Shown: piece after piece, positions 1 through 5,408 of the stretch
Layout of the letters: each line of letters begins with the position of its first letter
How positions within the stretch are numbered: position 1 is the stretch's first letter
DNA from: an uncultured Cardiobacterium sp.
GTDB lineage: Bacteria; Pseudomonadota; Gammaproteobacteria; Cardiobacteriales; Cardiobacteriaceae
NCBI RefSeq assembly: GCF_938028185.1
Contig: NZ_CALJAH010000435.1
Coordinates: 1-11,637 of the forward strand
DNA length: 11,637 nt
Direction of reading: 5' to 3'
Translations under genes and position numbers: made by a program
The notes under the pieces: generated by a model
The model's input: the letters and a program-made list of their open reading frames with translations, nothing else
Database searches by the model: none
What the model was told of the DNA's origin: nothing

Positions 1-55
1 ACTGTTTGCCCTTCACATACACCTGAGCGCTCCATCGTGCTATGTAAAAAACGGG
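1..55. other. Downstream flank of hpt, no gene recognised
   Basis: This short stretch follows the hpt stop codon on the minus strand. Reading on the minus strand there is a run of six T residues a few bases after the stop, but no convincing stem precedes it, so I do not call a terminator. An 8-base palindrome (GAGCGCTC) lies near position 30. The piece is too short to say whether another gene begins or ends here. Confidence 0.4.
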
Positions 56-613
56 TTATGACTGCTTCAGCGCGTAGATGCCCGGCAGGTGGCGCAGGTA
101 GCCGTGGTAGTCCATGCCGCAGCCGTAGATGTAGCGGTCTTCCACTTCGCAGCCGACGAAATCCGGCGCGTAGCCCGCCACTTTGCGGTCGTGTTTTTTG
201 TTGAGCAGTACTGCGCTACGCAGGCTTTGCGGGTTCTGCGCCTTGAGTTCTTCGATGATGGCCTTGATGGTGACGCCTTCGTCGTAGATGTCGTCAATGA
301 GCAGGATGTGTTCGCCCGCAACTGCCGCGGTTGGCCGCATTTTCCAGACGAGGTCGTTACTCGCCGTGTTGTCGCGGTAGCGGGTGGCGTGCAGGTAGTC
401 CATGCGGTGAAAGAAGGAGAGGCGCGTCAGCAATTGTCCGGCGGGGATGAGGCCGCCGTTCATGACGACGAGGATGAGCGGGTTCAAGCCCGCGTAGTGC
501 AGGTTGAGTTGCGCGGCGAGGTGGTCGTAGGCGGCGTTGATGCGACCGCTGTCAATCAGGCATTCGCTGTTGCGCAGTACGGTTTCGAGGTCGGAGTTGG
601 TGAGGTTTTGCAT
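56..613 (-). CDS. hpt: Hypoxanthine-guanine phosphoribosyltransferase
   Basis: The 185-residue product is a type I phosphoribosyltransferase of the purine-salvage branch. It should transfer the phosphoribosyl group of PRPP to hypoxanthine or guanine, giving IMP or GMP in the cytoplasm. The PRPP-binding motif is visible at residues 104-115 (LLIDDIYDEGVT, with the paired acidic residues). MNGG at 51-54 and the basic stretch NKKHDRK near 138-144 fit the family, as does the C-terminal DRYIYGCGMDY at 159-169. The C-terminal pattern and the length match the Pseudomonas-type hpt that I know. Its ATG follows the stop of the DsrE-like gene by two bases and has no strong ribosome binding site, so translational coupling is likely. 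It is the last gene of the nagZ operon. Base specificity (hypoxanthine against guanine or xanthine) cannot be read from the sequence. Confidence 0.9.
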   Translation of the reverse strand: MQNLTNSDLETVLRNSECLIDSGRINAAYDHLAAQLNLHYAGLNPLILVVMNGGLIPAGQLLTRLSFFHRMDYLHATRYRDNTASNDLVWKMRPTAAVAGEHILLIDDIYDEGVTIKAIIEELKAQNPQSLRSAVLLNKKHDRKVAGYAPDFVGCEVEDRYIYGCGMDYHGYLRHLPGIYALKQS

Positions 614-615
614 GG

Positions 616-984
616 TTAGTAGCTCAGGGTTTTGTTGTTGGAGTTCATGATTTCGCCGACGATGTAGCCGCCGCTGACGACTTCGCTGACTTCGGCGATG
701 AGGTTGTCGCCCCAGCGCTGCACGACGTATTTGCTCGCCTTGATGACGACGCCGCTCTGGTAGGCTTCTTTGATGAGGTCGTAGAGGGTTTCGCCCGCCT
801 TGCGCCCGGTTTCGGTTTTGTCGGCGACGCCACGGATGGCGAGTTCGCCCGCGCGCCCGGCGAGGATGATTTCGGCGTGGTAATCCATCGAGGCGGCGAT
901 GGTCGCGTGATAGACGGGTTCGAGGATTTCCGCGCTGTTCTGCGGGTCGCTGTTGAGGATGATGACGACGAGTTTTTCGGCCAT
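616..984 (-). CDS. DsrE-family small protein without cysteine
   Basis: The 122-residue cytoplasmic protein has the look of the DsrE/DsrF-like fold: a first beta strand LVVIILNSDP, then alternating helices and strands including AEIILAGRAGELAI and GVVIKASKYVVQRWG. Members of this fold include sulfur-relay proteins that carry persulfide on a conserved cysteine, but this protein contains no cysteine at all. Where such proteins often have a Cys, this one reads IKASKYV. A sulfur-carrier role is therefore unlikely, and its function is unknown. I chose the ATG at 984 over an upstream in-frame ATG because a GGAG ribosome binding site sits seven bases before it, and because the 49 extra residues would be arginine-rich and would overlap nagZ. 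It lies 22 bases after nagZ and 2 bases before hpt, so all three should be co-transcribed. The family assignment rests on pattern recognition only. Confidence 0.65.
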   Translation of the reverse strand: MAEKLVVIILNSDPQNSAEILEPVYHATIAASMDYHAEIILAGRAGELAIRGVADKTETGRKAGETLYDLIKEAYQSGVVIKASKYVVQRWGDNLIAEVSEVVSGGYIVGEIMNSNNKTLSY

Positions 985-1006
985 GTTTGCTCCGGGTGGG
1001 CGCGCA

Positions 1007-2014
1007 TTATAGGAGTTGCGCCGCGTGGGTTCGCAGTTTTTCCTGCGCCGCGTGGTAGGCGGGCTCCAGCGTGGCGGCGTCAAACGGCTGGTCGCGCAGG
1101 GCGGCAAGACGGCGCGCGCTGGCATCCGCATCGCGGTGGAAGTAACGGCGGGTCAGCGCCTGGTGGATGGCGGTGAAATCGTTGCACATCAGGGTCACGT
1201 CCGCCCCGGCGTCCAGCGCCGCCTGGATGCGTTTTGCCGGGTCGGTGATATCAAGCGCGCCCGCCATGTCGAGGTCGTCGCTAATGATTGCGCCATCAAA
1301 GCCCAGCGCGCGCAGTTCGGCGAGATGCACCGGCGAGAAGCTGGCGGGACGGTGGTCGGTCTGCGGGAAGACGATATGCGCCGGCATCAGCGCTTCGATG
1401 CCGCTTTCAATCTGGCGGATGAAGGGATAACGGTCAGGTTCGCGTTCGTCCGCATCGCGCGGGTCTTGCGGCAGGGTGTGGTGCGAGTCGCCGACGACAC
1501 GGCCATGTCCGGGGTAGTGTTTGCCAACGGCAATCATGCCAACCGTGCGCAGGCCGCGCCGCAGCGCATCGGCAAGGAGTACCACCACGGTGGGATTGGC
1601 GTGAAAGGCGCGGTCGCCGATAACGCCGGAAGCGGGGTCTTGCAAATCCAGCACCGGGGTGAAGCTGAAATCAATGTCAAACTGGCGCAGTTGATAAGCG
1701 ATAACGACGCCTGCCGCTTCCGCCAGTTCGCAGGCGAGCAGCGGGCGGCGGTCAAAACAGCGGCCAAACGCGCCCATCGCCGGGATGGCGGTGAAGCCGT
1801 CGCGGAAACGCTGCACTCGCCCACCTTCGTGATCAACGCAAATGAGCGCGTCCGGGCGTTGCGCGCGGATGGTGGCGCAGAGCCGTTTCAGTTGCGCCGG
1901 GCTGCTGTAATTGCGGCTGAAGAGGATGACGCCCGCACAAAAGGGGCGGTGCAGCAGCGCCGCTTCCTGCGCCAGCAACATCGTTCCCTCAATGCCAATG
2001 ATGACTGCACTCAT
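1007..2014 (-). CDS. nagZ: Beta-N-acetylhexosaminidase NagZ (GH3)
   Basis: The 335-residue cytoplasmic glycoside hydrolase of family 3 removes GlcNAc from GlcNAc-1,6-anhydroMurNAc (with or without peptide) during cell-wall recycling. Its products can feed the AmpR signal in species that have it. Visible hallmarks are VDHEGGRVQRF at residues 60-70 (substrate binding, D61), GKHYPGHG at 164-171, the catalytic dyad loop GDSHH at 175-179 (D176/H178), and SDDLDM at 245-250 with the nucleophile Asp246. The length and the N-terminal pattern (GIEG, GVILFSRNY) match NagZ of other Gammaproteobacteria, including the short form with no extra C-terminal domain. A GGAG ribosome binding site lies five bases before the ATG. 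It heads a minus-strand operon with the DsrE-like gene and hpt, divergent from tRNA-Phe. All key residues are present. Confidence 0.95.
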   Translation of the reverse strand: MSAVIIGIEGTMLLAQEAALLHRPFCAGVILFSRNYSSPAQLKRLCATIRAQRPDALICVDHEGGRVQRFRDGFTAIPAMGAFGRCFDRRPLLACELAEAAGVVIAYQLRQFDIDFSFTPVLDLQDPASGVIGDRAFHANPTVVVLLADALRRGLRTVGMIAVGKHYPGHGRVVGDSHHTLPQDPRDADEREPDRYPFIRQIESGIEALMPAHIVFPQTDHRPASFSPVHLAELRALGFDGAIISDDLDMAGALDITDPAKRIQAALDAGADVTLMCNDFTAIHQALTRRYFHRDADASARRLAALRDQPFDAATLEPAYHAAQEKLRTHAAQLL

Positions 2015-2035
2015 GCAAGCTCCAGAAAAAACGCA

Positions 2036-2044
2036 ATTTTAACA
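2036..2044 (-). promoter_or_regulatory. Candidate extended -10 promoter for nagZ
   Basis: Read on the minus strand, positions 2044 to 2036 give TGTTAAAAT, an extended -10 element (TGn followed by TAAAAT). The first transcribed base would be near 2029, leaving a leader of about 15 bases that still contains the nagZ ribosome binding site. No good -35 hexamer lies 17 bases further upstream (TCATTG at best), which is tolerable for an extended -10 promoter. This is a sequence-based inference. Confidence 0.4.
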
Positions 2045-2052
2045 CGCCACCA

Positions 2053-2100
2053 CGCGGACAATGACCGCGCTTTCTGCCGCAAATGCGGCAGCTTCGCTGC
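2053..2100. repeat. Cluster of three small GC-rich hairpins
   Basis: Three inverted repeats sit side by side in the nagZ/tRNA-Phe divergent region: CGCGG...CCGCG at 2053-2069 (7-base loop), CTGCCGC AAAT GCGGCAG at 2074-2091 (perfect 7-bp stem), and GCAGC TTC GCTGC at 2088-2100. The second and third overlap and exclude each other. None is followed by a T-run in the nagZ direction that would make it a plain terminator, and the region lies upstream of both promoters. Role unknown; it may be structural DNA or a decayed palindromic repeat. Confidence 0.5.
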
Positions 2101-2128
2101 GTGCGGTGAAAAAATCTCGCGCCAAGTC

Positions 2129-2157
2129 TTGACTCACAAAGGGTTTGCCTGTTTAAT
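2129..2157 (+). promoter_or_regulatory. Sigma-70 promoter for tRNA-Phe-rpmBG
   Basis: The -35 box TTGACT (2129-2134) and the -10 box TTTAAT (2152-2157) are separated by exactly 17 bases, and each differs from consensus at one position. Transcription should start near 2164-2166, just before the tRNA. The bases after the -10 box (GCGCTTCC) form a GC-rich discriminator. That is typical of stable-RNA and ribosomal-protein promoters under growth-rate or ppGpp control; the regulation is inferred. Confidence 0.8.
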
Positions 2158-2172
2158 GCGCTTCCTTTCCAC

Positions 2173-2248
2173 GGCCAAGTAGCTCAGTTGGTAGAGCAGC
2201 GGATTGAAAATCCGCGTGTCGGTGGTTCGATTCCGCCCTTGGCCACCA
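2173..2248 (+). tRNA. tRNA-Phe, anticodon GAA
   Basis: This is a complete 76-base tRNA. The acceptor arms GGCCAAG and CTTGGCC pair perfectly. The D-arm GCTC/GAGC, the anticodon stem GCGGA/TCCGC with loop TTGAAAA (anticodon GAA), the T-arm GGTGG/CCGCC with loop TTCGATT and the encoded CCA end at 2246-2248 are all visible. It reads UUC and UUU codons. A strong promoter lies just upstream, and rpmB starts only 36 bases after the CCA with no terminator between, so the tRNA is probably cut from a longer mRNA. Confidence 0.98.
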
Positions 2249-2284
2249 TCCCTTTTCATTTTAAGTATTCATTGAGGTCCGGCT

Positions 2285-2521
2285 ATGTCCCGCATCTGCC
2301 AGGTGACCGGTAAAAAGCCGATGGTCGGTAATACCGTTTCCCACGCAAACAACAAAAACAAGCGTCGTTTTCTCCCGAATATTCAGGAACACCGCTTTTG
2401 GGTCGAGAGCGAAAAGCGCTTCGTCAAACTGAAAGTTTCCACGCACGGTATGCGCATTATTGACAAACGTGGCATTGATGCCGTTCTGGCAGAAATCCGC
2501 GCCCGTGGCGAAAAAATTTAA
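2285..2521 (+). CDS. rpmB: 50S ribosomal protein L28
   Basis: The 78-residue basic protein starts with MSRICQVTGKKP and carries the L28 pattern RRFLPNIQEHRFWVESEKRFVKLKVS and a C-terminal ARGEK. It is a structural protein of the large ribosomal subunit. It is the zinc-free form: the N-terminus has a single Cys where zinc-binding versions have CxxC. A GAGG ribosome binding site at 2274-2277 lies seven bases before the ATG. rpmG follows after ten bases, the usual bacterial rpmBG pairing. The preceding gene is unusual, because tRNA-Phe stands 36 bases upstream with no independent promoter visible in the gap. Confidence 0.98.
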   Translation: MSRICQVTGKKPMVGNTVSHANNKNKRRFLPNIQEHRFWVESEKRFVKLKVSTHGMRIIDKRGIDAVLAEIRARGEKI

Positions 2522-2531
2522 GGAGTGAGTC

Positions 2532-2702
2532 ATGGCCAAGAAAACCGCACGCGACAAAATCCGTTTGGTGTCTTCCGAAGGAACAGGACACTTCTACACC
2601 ACGACCAAAAACAAGCGCAATATGCCGGAAAAAATGGAAATCAAAAAATTTGATCCGGTTGCCCGCAAACACGTTATCTACAAAGAAGCCAAAATCAAAT
2701 AA
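2532..2702 (+). CDS. rpmG: 50S ribosomal protein L33
   Basis: The 56-residue protein begins MAKKTARDKIRLVSSEGTGH and continues with FYTTTKNKRN and MEIKKFDPVARKHVIYKEAKIK, the standard L33 pattern. There are no cysteines, so this is the zinc-independent form, matching its zinc-free L28 partner. An AGGAG ribosome binding site at 2521-2525 overlaps the last base of the rpmB stop and lies six bases before the ATG. The gene ends 18 bases before a strong intrinsic terminator that closes the tRNA-Phe-rpmB-rpmG unit. Confidence 0.98.
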   Translation: MAKKTARDKIRLVSSEGTGHFYTTTKNKRNMPEKMEIKKFDPVARKHVIYKEAKIK

Positions 2703-2719
2703 TTCTGGCGCTTTGCATC

Positions 2720-2744
2720 AAAACCCGCCTTCGCGGGTTTTTTT
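2720..2744 (+). terminator. Intrinsic terminator after rpmG
   Basis: A perfect 8-bp stem, AAACCCGC (2721-2728) and GCGGGTTT (2733-2740), encloses the 4-base loop CTTC. One more A-T pair is possible (2720/2741), and the stem runs into seven consecutive T residues (2738-2744). This is a textbook Rho-independent terminator. The next gene starts 14 bases further on. Confidence 0.92.
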
Positions 2745-2758
2745 ATATCTGCTGCATC

Positions 2759-3646
2759 ATGGAAACGATACTCTCCGCCCAACACCTTGCCTTCCGCCGT
2801 GGCCGACAAACTATCCTGCGCGACGCCTCGCTTGAACTGCGCGCGCGGGAGGTCGTCGCGCTGATTGGCGGCAATGGCGCGGGCAAAACGACCCTGCTGG
2901 AAATCTTGACCGGCGCGCTGTCGCCTGATCGCGGCACGGTGCGCTATCACGCCAAACTGCCGCGTTTCTGGCTGGGTTATCTGCCGGACAAGGCGCCACT
3001 CTATCCACAATGGCGGGTATGCGAATTTTTGCAAACCTGCGCACAAATGCGCGGCGTGCGCGATGTCAAAGCGGCGATGGACGACGTCATCGCCCGCTGT
3101 CATTTGCAGGCGGTGGCGCACAAACGCTGCGGTGAGCTGTCGCATGGCTATCGGCAGCGCGTCGGTTTGGCGCAGGCACTGATTCACCGCCCGCCGCTGT
3201 TGGTGCTGGATGAGCCAACCAACGGCCTCGACAGCGACCAACGCGCCGCACTGCGCCCGCTGTTGGCGGGGCTGGGCGAAAGCGGTTGCGTATTGATGAC
3301 CAGCCATAACTGGGATGAAGTGCTGACGGTGGCGCAGCGCGTCTATCGCTTGCATGACGGCGTGTTGCAGGAAATCGTTATCCCGCGCGTGGATACGCCA
3401 CATTTGTGGGTGGCTTACGATACCGTCATGCAGGCGCAGGCGTTTGCGGCGGAAGCGGTTGCGCAGGATGACCGTTTCCTCGCCTTTGCCCATGATGGAA
3501 GTGCCGCATCGCGTCAGTCGCTCTGGCAGCGACTGGTCGCGCAACCCGGCGTCAGCGCTTTCTATGACGCCTATCCTGACGTCGCTTTTCAGGAAAAATT
3601 ATCTGCCGCAGCGTGTCAGTCGGAGGAGGTCAAGGATGTGGCGTAG
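2759..3646 (+). CDS. ABC transporter ATP-binding protein
   Basis: The 295-residue nucleotide-binding subunit powers an ABC-2 type transporter at the inner membrane. Visible motifs are Walker A GGNGAGKT (residues 37-44), the Q-loop region around 70-82, a degenerate signature LSHGYRQRVGLAQAL (127-141), Walker B LLVLDE (147-152), the D-loop GLDS (156-159) and the switch His183 in TSHNWDE. After about residue 205 there is an extra C-terminal region of about 90 residues with no motif I recognise. The type resembles exporters of the GldA/CcmA-like class. The ATG at 2759 is the only credible start because beta strand 1 follows at once, yet no Shine-Dalgarno sequence precedes it and the rpmG terminator ends 14 bases upstream. 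The last 11 bases overlap the permease gene. Substrate unknown. Confidence 0.9.
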   Translation: METILSAQHLAFRRGRQTILRDASLELRAREVVALIGGNGAGKTTLLEILTGALSPDRGTVRYHAKLPRFWLGYLPDKAPLYPQWRVCEFLQTCAQMRGVRDVKAAMDDVIARCHLQAVAHKRCGELSHGYRQRVGLAQALIHRPPLLVLDEPTNGLDSDQRAALRPLLAGLGESGCVLMTSHNWDEVLTVAQRVYRLHDGVLQEIVIPRVDTPHLWVAYDTVMQAQAFAAEAVAQDDRFLAFAHDGSAASRQSLWQRLVAQPGVSAFYDAYPDVAFQEKLSAAACQSEEVKDVA

Positions 3647-4376
3647 CCTATTGCGCAAGGAATGTCGCCTGCTGGCAACCCCGGCCTTTTTTGTCGCCCT
3701 GACCGCTGCGTGGTTCGCACTCGGCTGGTTTCTCGTCAGCGGGTTGCTGGAATATCAGGCGATTGCGCCAAAGCTGGCGGGATTGGAAAATCGCCGTGGC
3801 GCGACCGAAACCCTGCTTGGCAGCGCCACGCAATTGCTGCAATGGCTGATGATCCTCTGCTCCATCTATTTCGGCGCGCGCAGCCTCGCCAGCGAACGCC
3901 TTTGGCATACCGACGTGCTGCTGCGCGGGGTGCGCGGTGGCGCATGGCGCTTGCTGCTCAGCAAAACCGTCGTCCTCTTTGCCGCGCTGGCGCTGCCCGC
4001 ATTGCCGTTTTGGCTGTTTGTCGTCTGGATGGCGCGCAGTAGCGTCTGGGATGGCGGGTTGTTGCAGGCATTGGCGCTAGCGCAATTATTCATTGCAGGC
4101 TATGCGACGCTGCTGGCGCAGACGGTTTCCGCTTCGCAAAAGCAACCCTTGCCCGCCTCGCTCCTGTTAGCCCTGCTTTGGTTGATGCTTTGGCTGCTGC
4201 CGGTATTGACCACCACCCCGCCGTGGCTGGTGGAAATGCTGCGCTGGTTCTCGCCGTTTGAGCACCTCGCACTGCTCTATCGCGGCATCGCCAGTATGCA
4301 GACGCTGGTTTTTGCGGTGATGCACCTGCTGTTGTTCGCAACCCTTATCCCCCTGTTTTGGAACCGGAATACCTGA
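3636..4376 (+). CDS. ABC-2 type transporter permease
   Basis: The 246-residue integral inner-membrane protein is the partner of the preceding ATPase. About six hydrophobic segments can be seen, near residues 17-37, 66-82, 109-130, 142-160, 171-189 and 215-240. The segment ARSLASERLWHTDVLLRGVRGGAWRLLLSK, between the second and third helices, resembles the cytoplasmic loop of GldF/ABC-2 permeases (the RSFAEER...LLL pattern). The ATG at 3636 has an excellent ribosome binding site, GGAGGAGGT (3622-3630), five bases upstream. It overlaps the ATPase gene by 11 bases, so the two subunits are made together. A longer in-frame reading from 3354 would lie almost wholly inside the ATPase gene and is rejected. 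The transported substrate cannot be deduced; export of a lipid-like or peptide molecule is possible. Confidence 0.88.
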   Translation: MWRSLLRKECRLLATPAFFVALTAAWFALGWFLVSGLLEYQAIAPKLAGLENRRGATETLLGSATQLLQWLMILCSIYFGARSLASERLWHTDVLLRGVRGGAWRLLLSKTVVLFAALALPALPFWLFVVWMARSSVWDGGLLQALALAQLFIAGYATLLAQTVSASQKQPLPASLLLALLWLMLWLLPVLTTTPPWLVEMLRWFSPFEHLALLYRGIASMQTLVFAVMHLLLFATLIPLFWNRNT

Positions 4377-4378
4377 TG

Positions 4379-5371
4379 ATGTCTTTCCTTTTTGATTACG
4401 GACTGTTTCTCGCCAAGGCGCTGACCGTAGCGCTTTGCATCCTGCTGGTCATTGCCGCCGCTGCAGCGGGCAAACGCCGTCATGGCGATGATGATGACAA
4501 GATGGTCATCCGCTCGCTCAACGAACATTACGAACAACAGCGCGAGCGCCTCAACGCGGAACTGCTCGACAAGAAAACGCTGAAAGCGCAACACAAGGCG
4601 CAGAAAAAAGCGGCAAAACACGAGGGTGAACACCACAAGCCGCGCATCTTTGTGCTTGATTTTGATGGCGACATTGAAGCCTCGGCGGTTGAACAACTGC
4701 GTGAACAGATTAGCGCGGTCATCCAGGTGGCGGGGACGGAAGACCGCGTCCTGCTGCGGCTGGAAAGTGGCGGCGGACTGGTACACGCCTACGGCCTTGC
4801 CGCCTCGCAACTGGCACGGCTGCGCGAACGGCAAATCCCGCTGGTGATCGTGGTCGATAAAGTCGCCGCCAGCGGTGGTTACATGATGGCGTGTCTTGCC
4901 AACGAACTCATCGCCGCACCGTTTGCCATTCTCGGTTCGGTCGGCGTCATCGGCGCGATGCCCAATTTCAACGAACTGCTGCAACAATACCGCATCCGCT
5001 ACGAAGAACACACGGCAGGCGAACATAAGCGCAGTTTGACACTTTTTGGCGAAAATACCGACGCAGACCGTCAGCAATTCCGCCACGAACTTGCCGTAAC
5101 CCACGACCTCTTCAAAAACCACATCCGCCGCTACCGTCCGCAGCTGGACATTGACGTCATCGCCACCGGTGAAACGTGGTATGGTGTGCAGGCAGTGGAA
5201 AACCGGCTAATTGACGCCGTCGGCACCAGCGACGATTACATTTTGGCCCATTTGCAGAGTCACCAACTGGTGCAGTTGGAAGAACACGTACCGGAACGCT
5301 GGCTCGACAAAATCAAACACCGCATTCTCGGCAAAATCCAGGCGCGACCGCTGAAAGCCCGCATCCGCTGA
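4379..5371 (+). CDS. sohB: SohB inner-membrane serine peptidase (S49)
   Basis: The 330-residue S49-family peptidase is related to SppA. It is anchored in the inner membrane by one N-terminal helix (about residues 9-30), followed by a basic, charged linker (about 31-88). The catalytic pair of the family is present: Ser165 in DKVAASGGYMMAC and Lys217 in HTAGEHKRSLTLFGENT. The block LRLESGGGLVHAYGLAASQLARLR matches E. coli SohB closely, as does GETWYGVQAVENRLID. SohB has been described in E. coli as a suppressor of degP (htrA) loss; its natural substrates are poorly known. The TGA of the permease gene abuts this start (TGATGATG); either ATG, 4376 or 4379, could be used. I prefer 4379, giving MSFLFDYGLFLAKA as in relatives. 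The close packing implies co-transcription with the ABC transporter. Confidence 0.93.
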   Translation: MSFLFDYGLFLAKALTVALCILLVIAAAAAGKRRHGDDDDKMVIRSLNEHYEQQRERLNAELLDKKTLKAQHKAQKKAAKHEGEHHKPRIFVLDFDGDIEASAVEQLREQISAVIQVAGTEDRVLLRLESGGGLVHAYGLAASQLARLRERQIPLVIVVDKVAASGGYMMACLANELIAAPFAILGSVGVIGAMPNFNELLQQYRIRYEEHTAGEHKRSLTLFGENTDADRQQFRHELAVTHDLFKNHIRRYRPQLDIDVIATGETWYGVQAVENRLIDAVGTSDDYILAHLQSHQLVQLEEHVPERWLDKIKHRILGKIQARPLKARIR

Positions 5372-5396
5372 AACACGCCACCGTATTGAAAACATG

Positions 5397-5401
5397 AGGA
5401 A
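5397..5401 (+). promoter_or_regulatory. Ribosome binding site deciding the pepD start
   Basis: AGGAA lies seven bases before the ATG at 5409. The upstream in-frame ATG at 5394 has no such site before it; its own second codon (AGG) is part of this ribosome binding site. This favours the shorter protein beginning MNIQELEPRAVW. Confidence 0.7.
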
Positions 5402-5408
5402 ACTATTG

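Noticed and set aside
1016..2182. Long plus-strand open frame (388 codons) opposite nagZ
   Set aside because: It is the antisense shadow of a GC-rich gene. NagZ on the minus strand has all catalytic motifs, while this frame shows no domain and runs into the tRNA.
2173..2248. tRNA-Phe as an integration site for a mobile element
   Set aside because: No repeat of the tRNA 3' end and no integrase are present, and ribosomal protein genes follow directly.
3001..3009. DnaA-box-like CTATCCACA
   Set aside because: It is a single copy with one mismatch inside the coding part of the ABC ATPase, with no cluster or AT-rich unwinding region nearby.
2678..3544. Minus-strand open frame (288 codons) opposite the ABC ATPase
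   Set aside because: It shadows a gene with complete Walker A, Walker B and signature motifs; the frame itself is low-complexity and Arg/His/Gln-rich.
4358..4378. Upstream TTG start for sohB
   Set aside because: It would lie inside the end of the permease gene, adds residues not found in SohB relatives, and an ATG with TGATG coupling is available.
4277..5122. Minus-strand open frame (281 codons) opposite sohB
   Set aside because: It is antisense to a well-matched S49 peptidase and has no recognisable domain or ribosome binding site.
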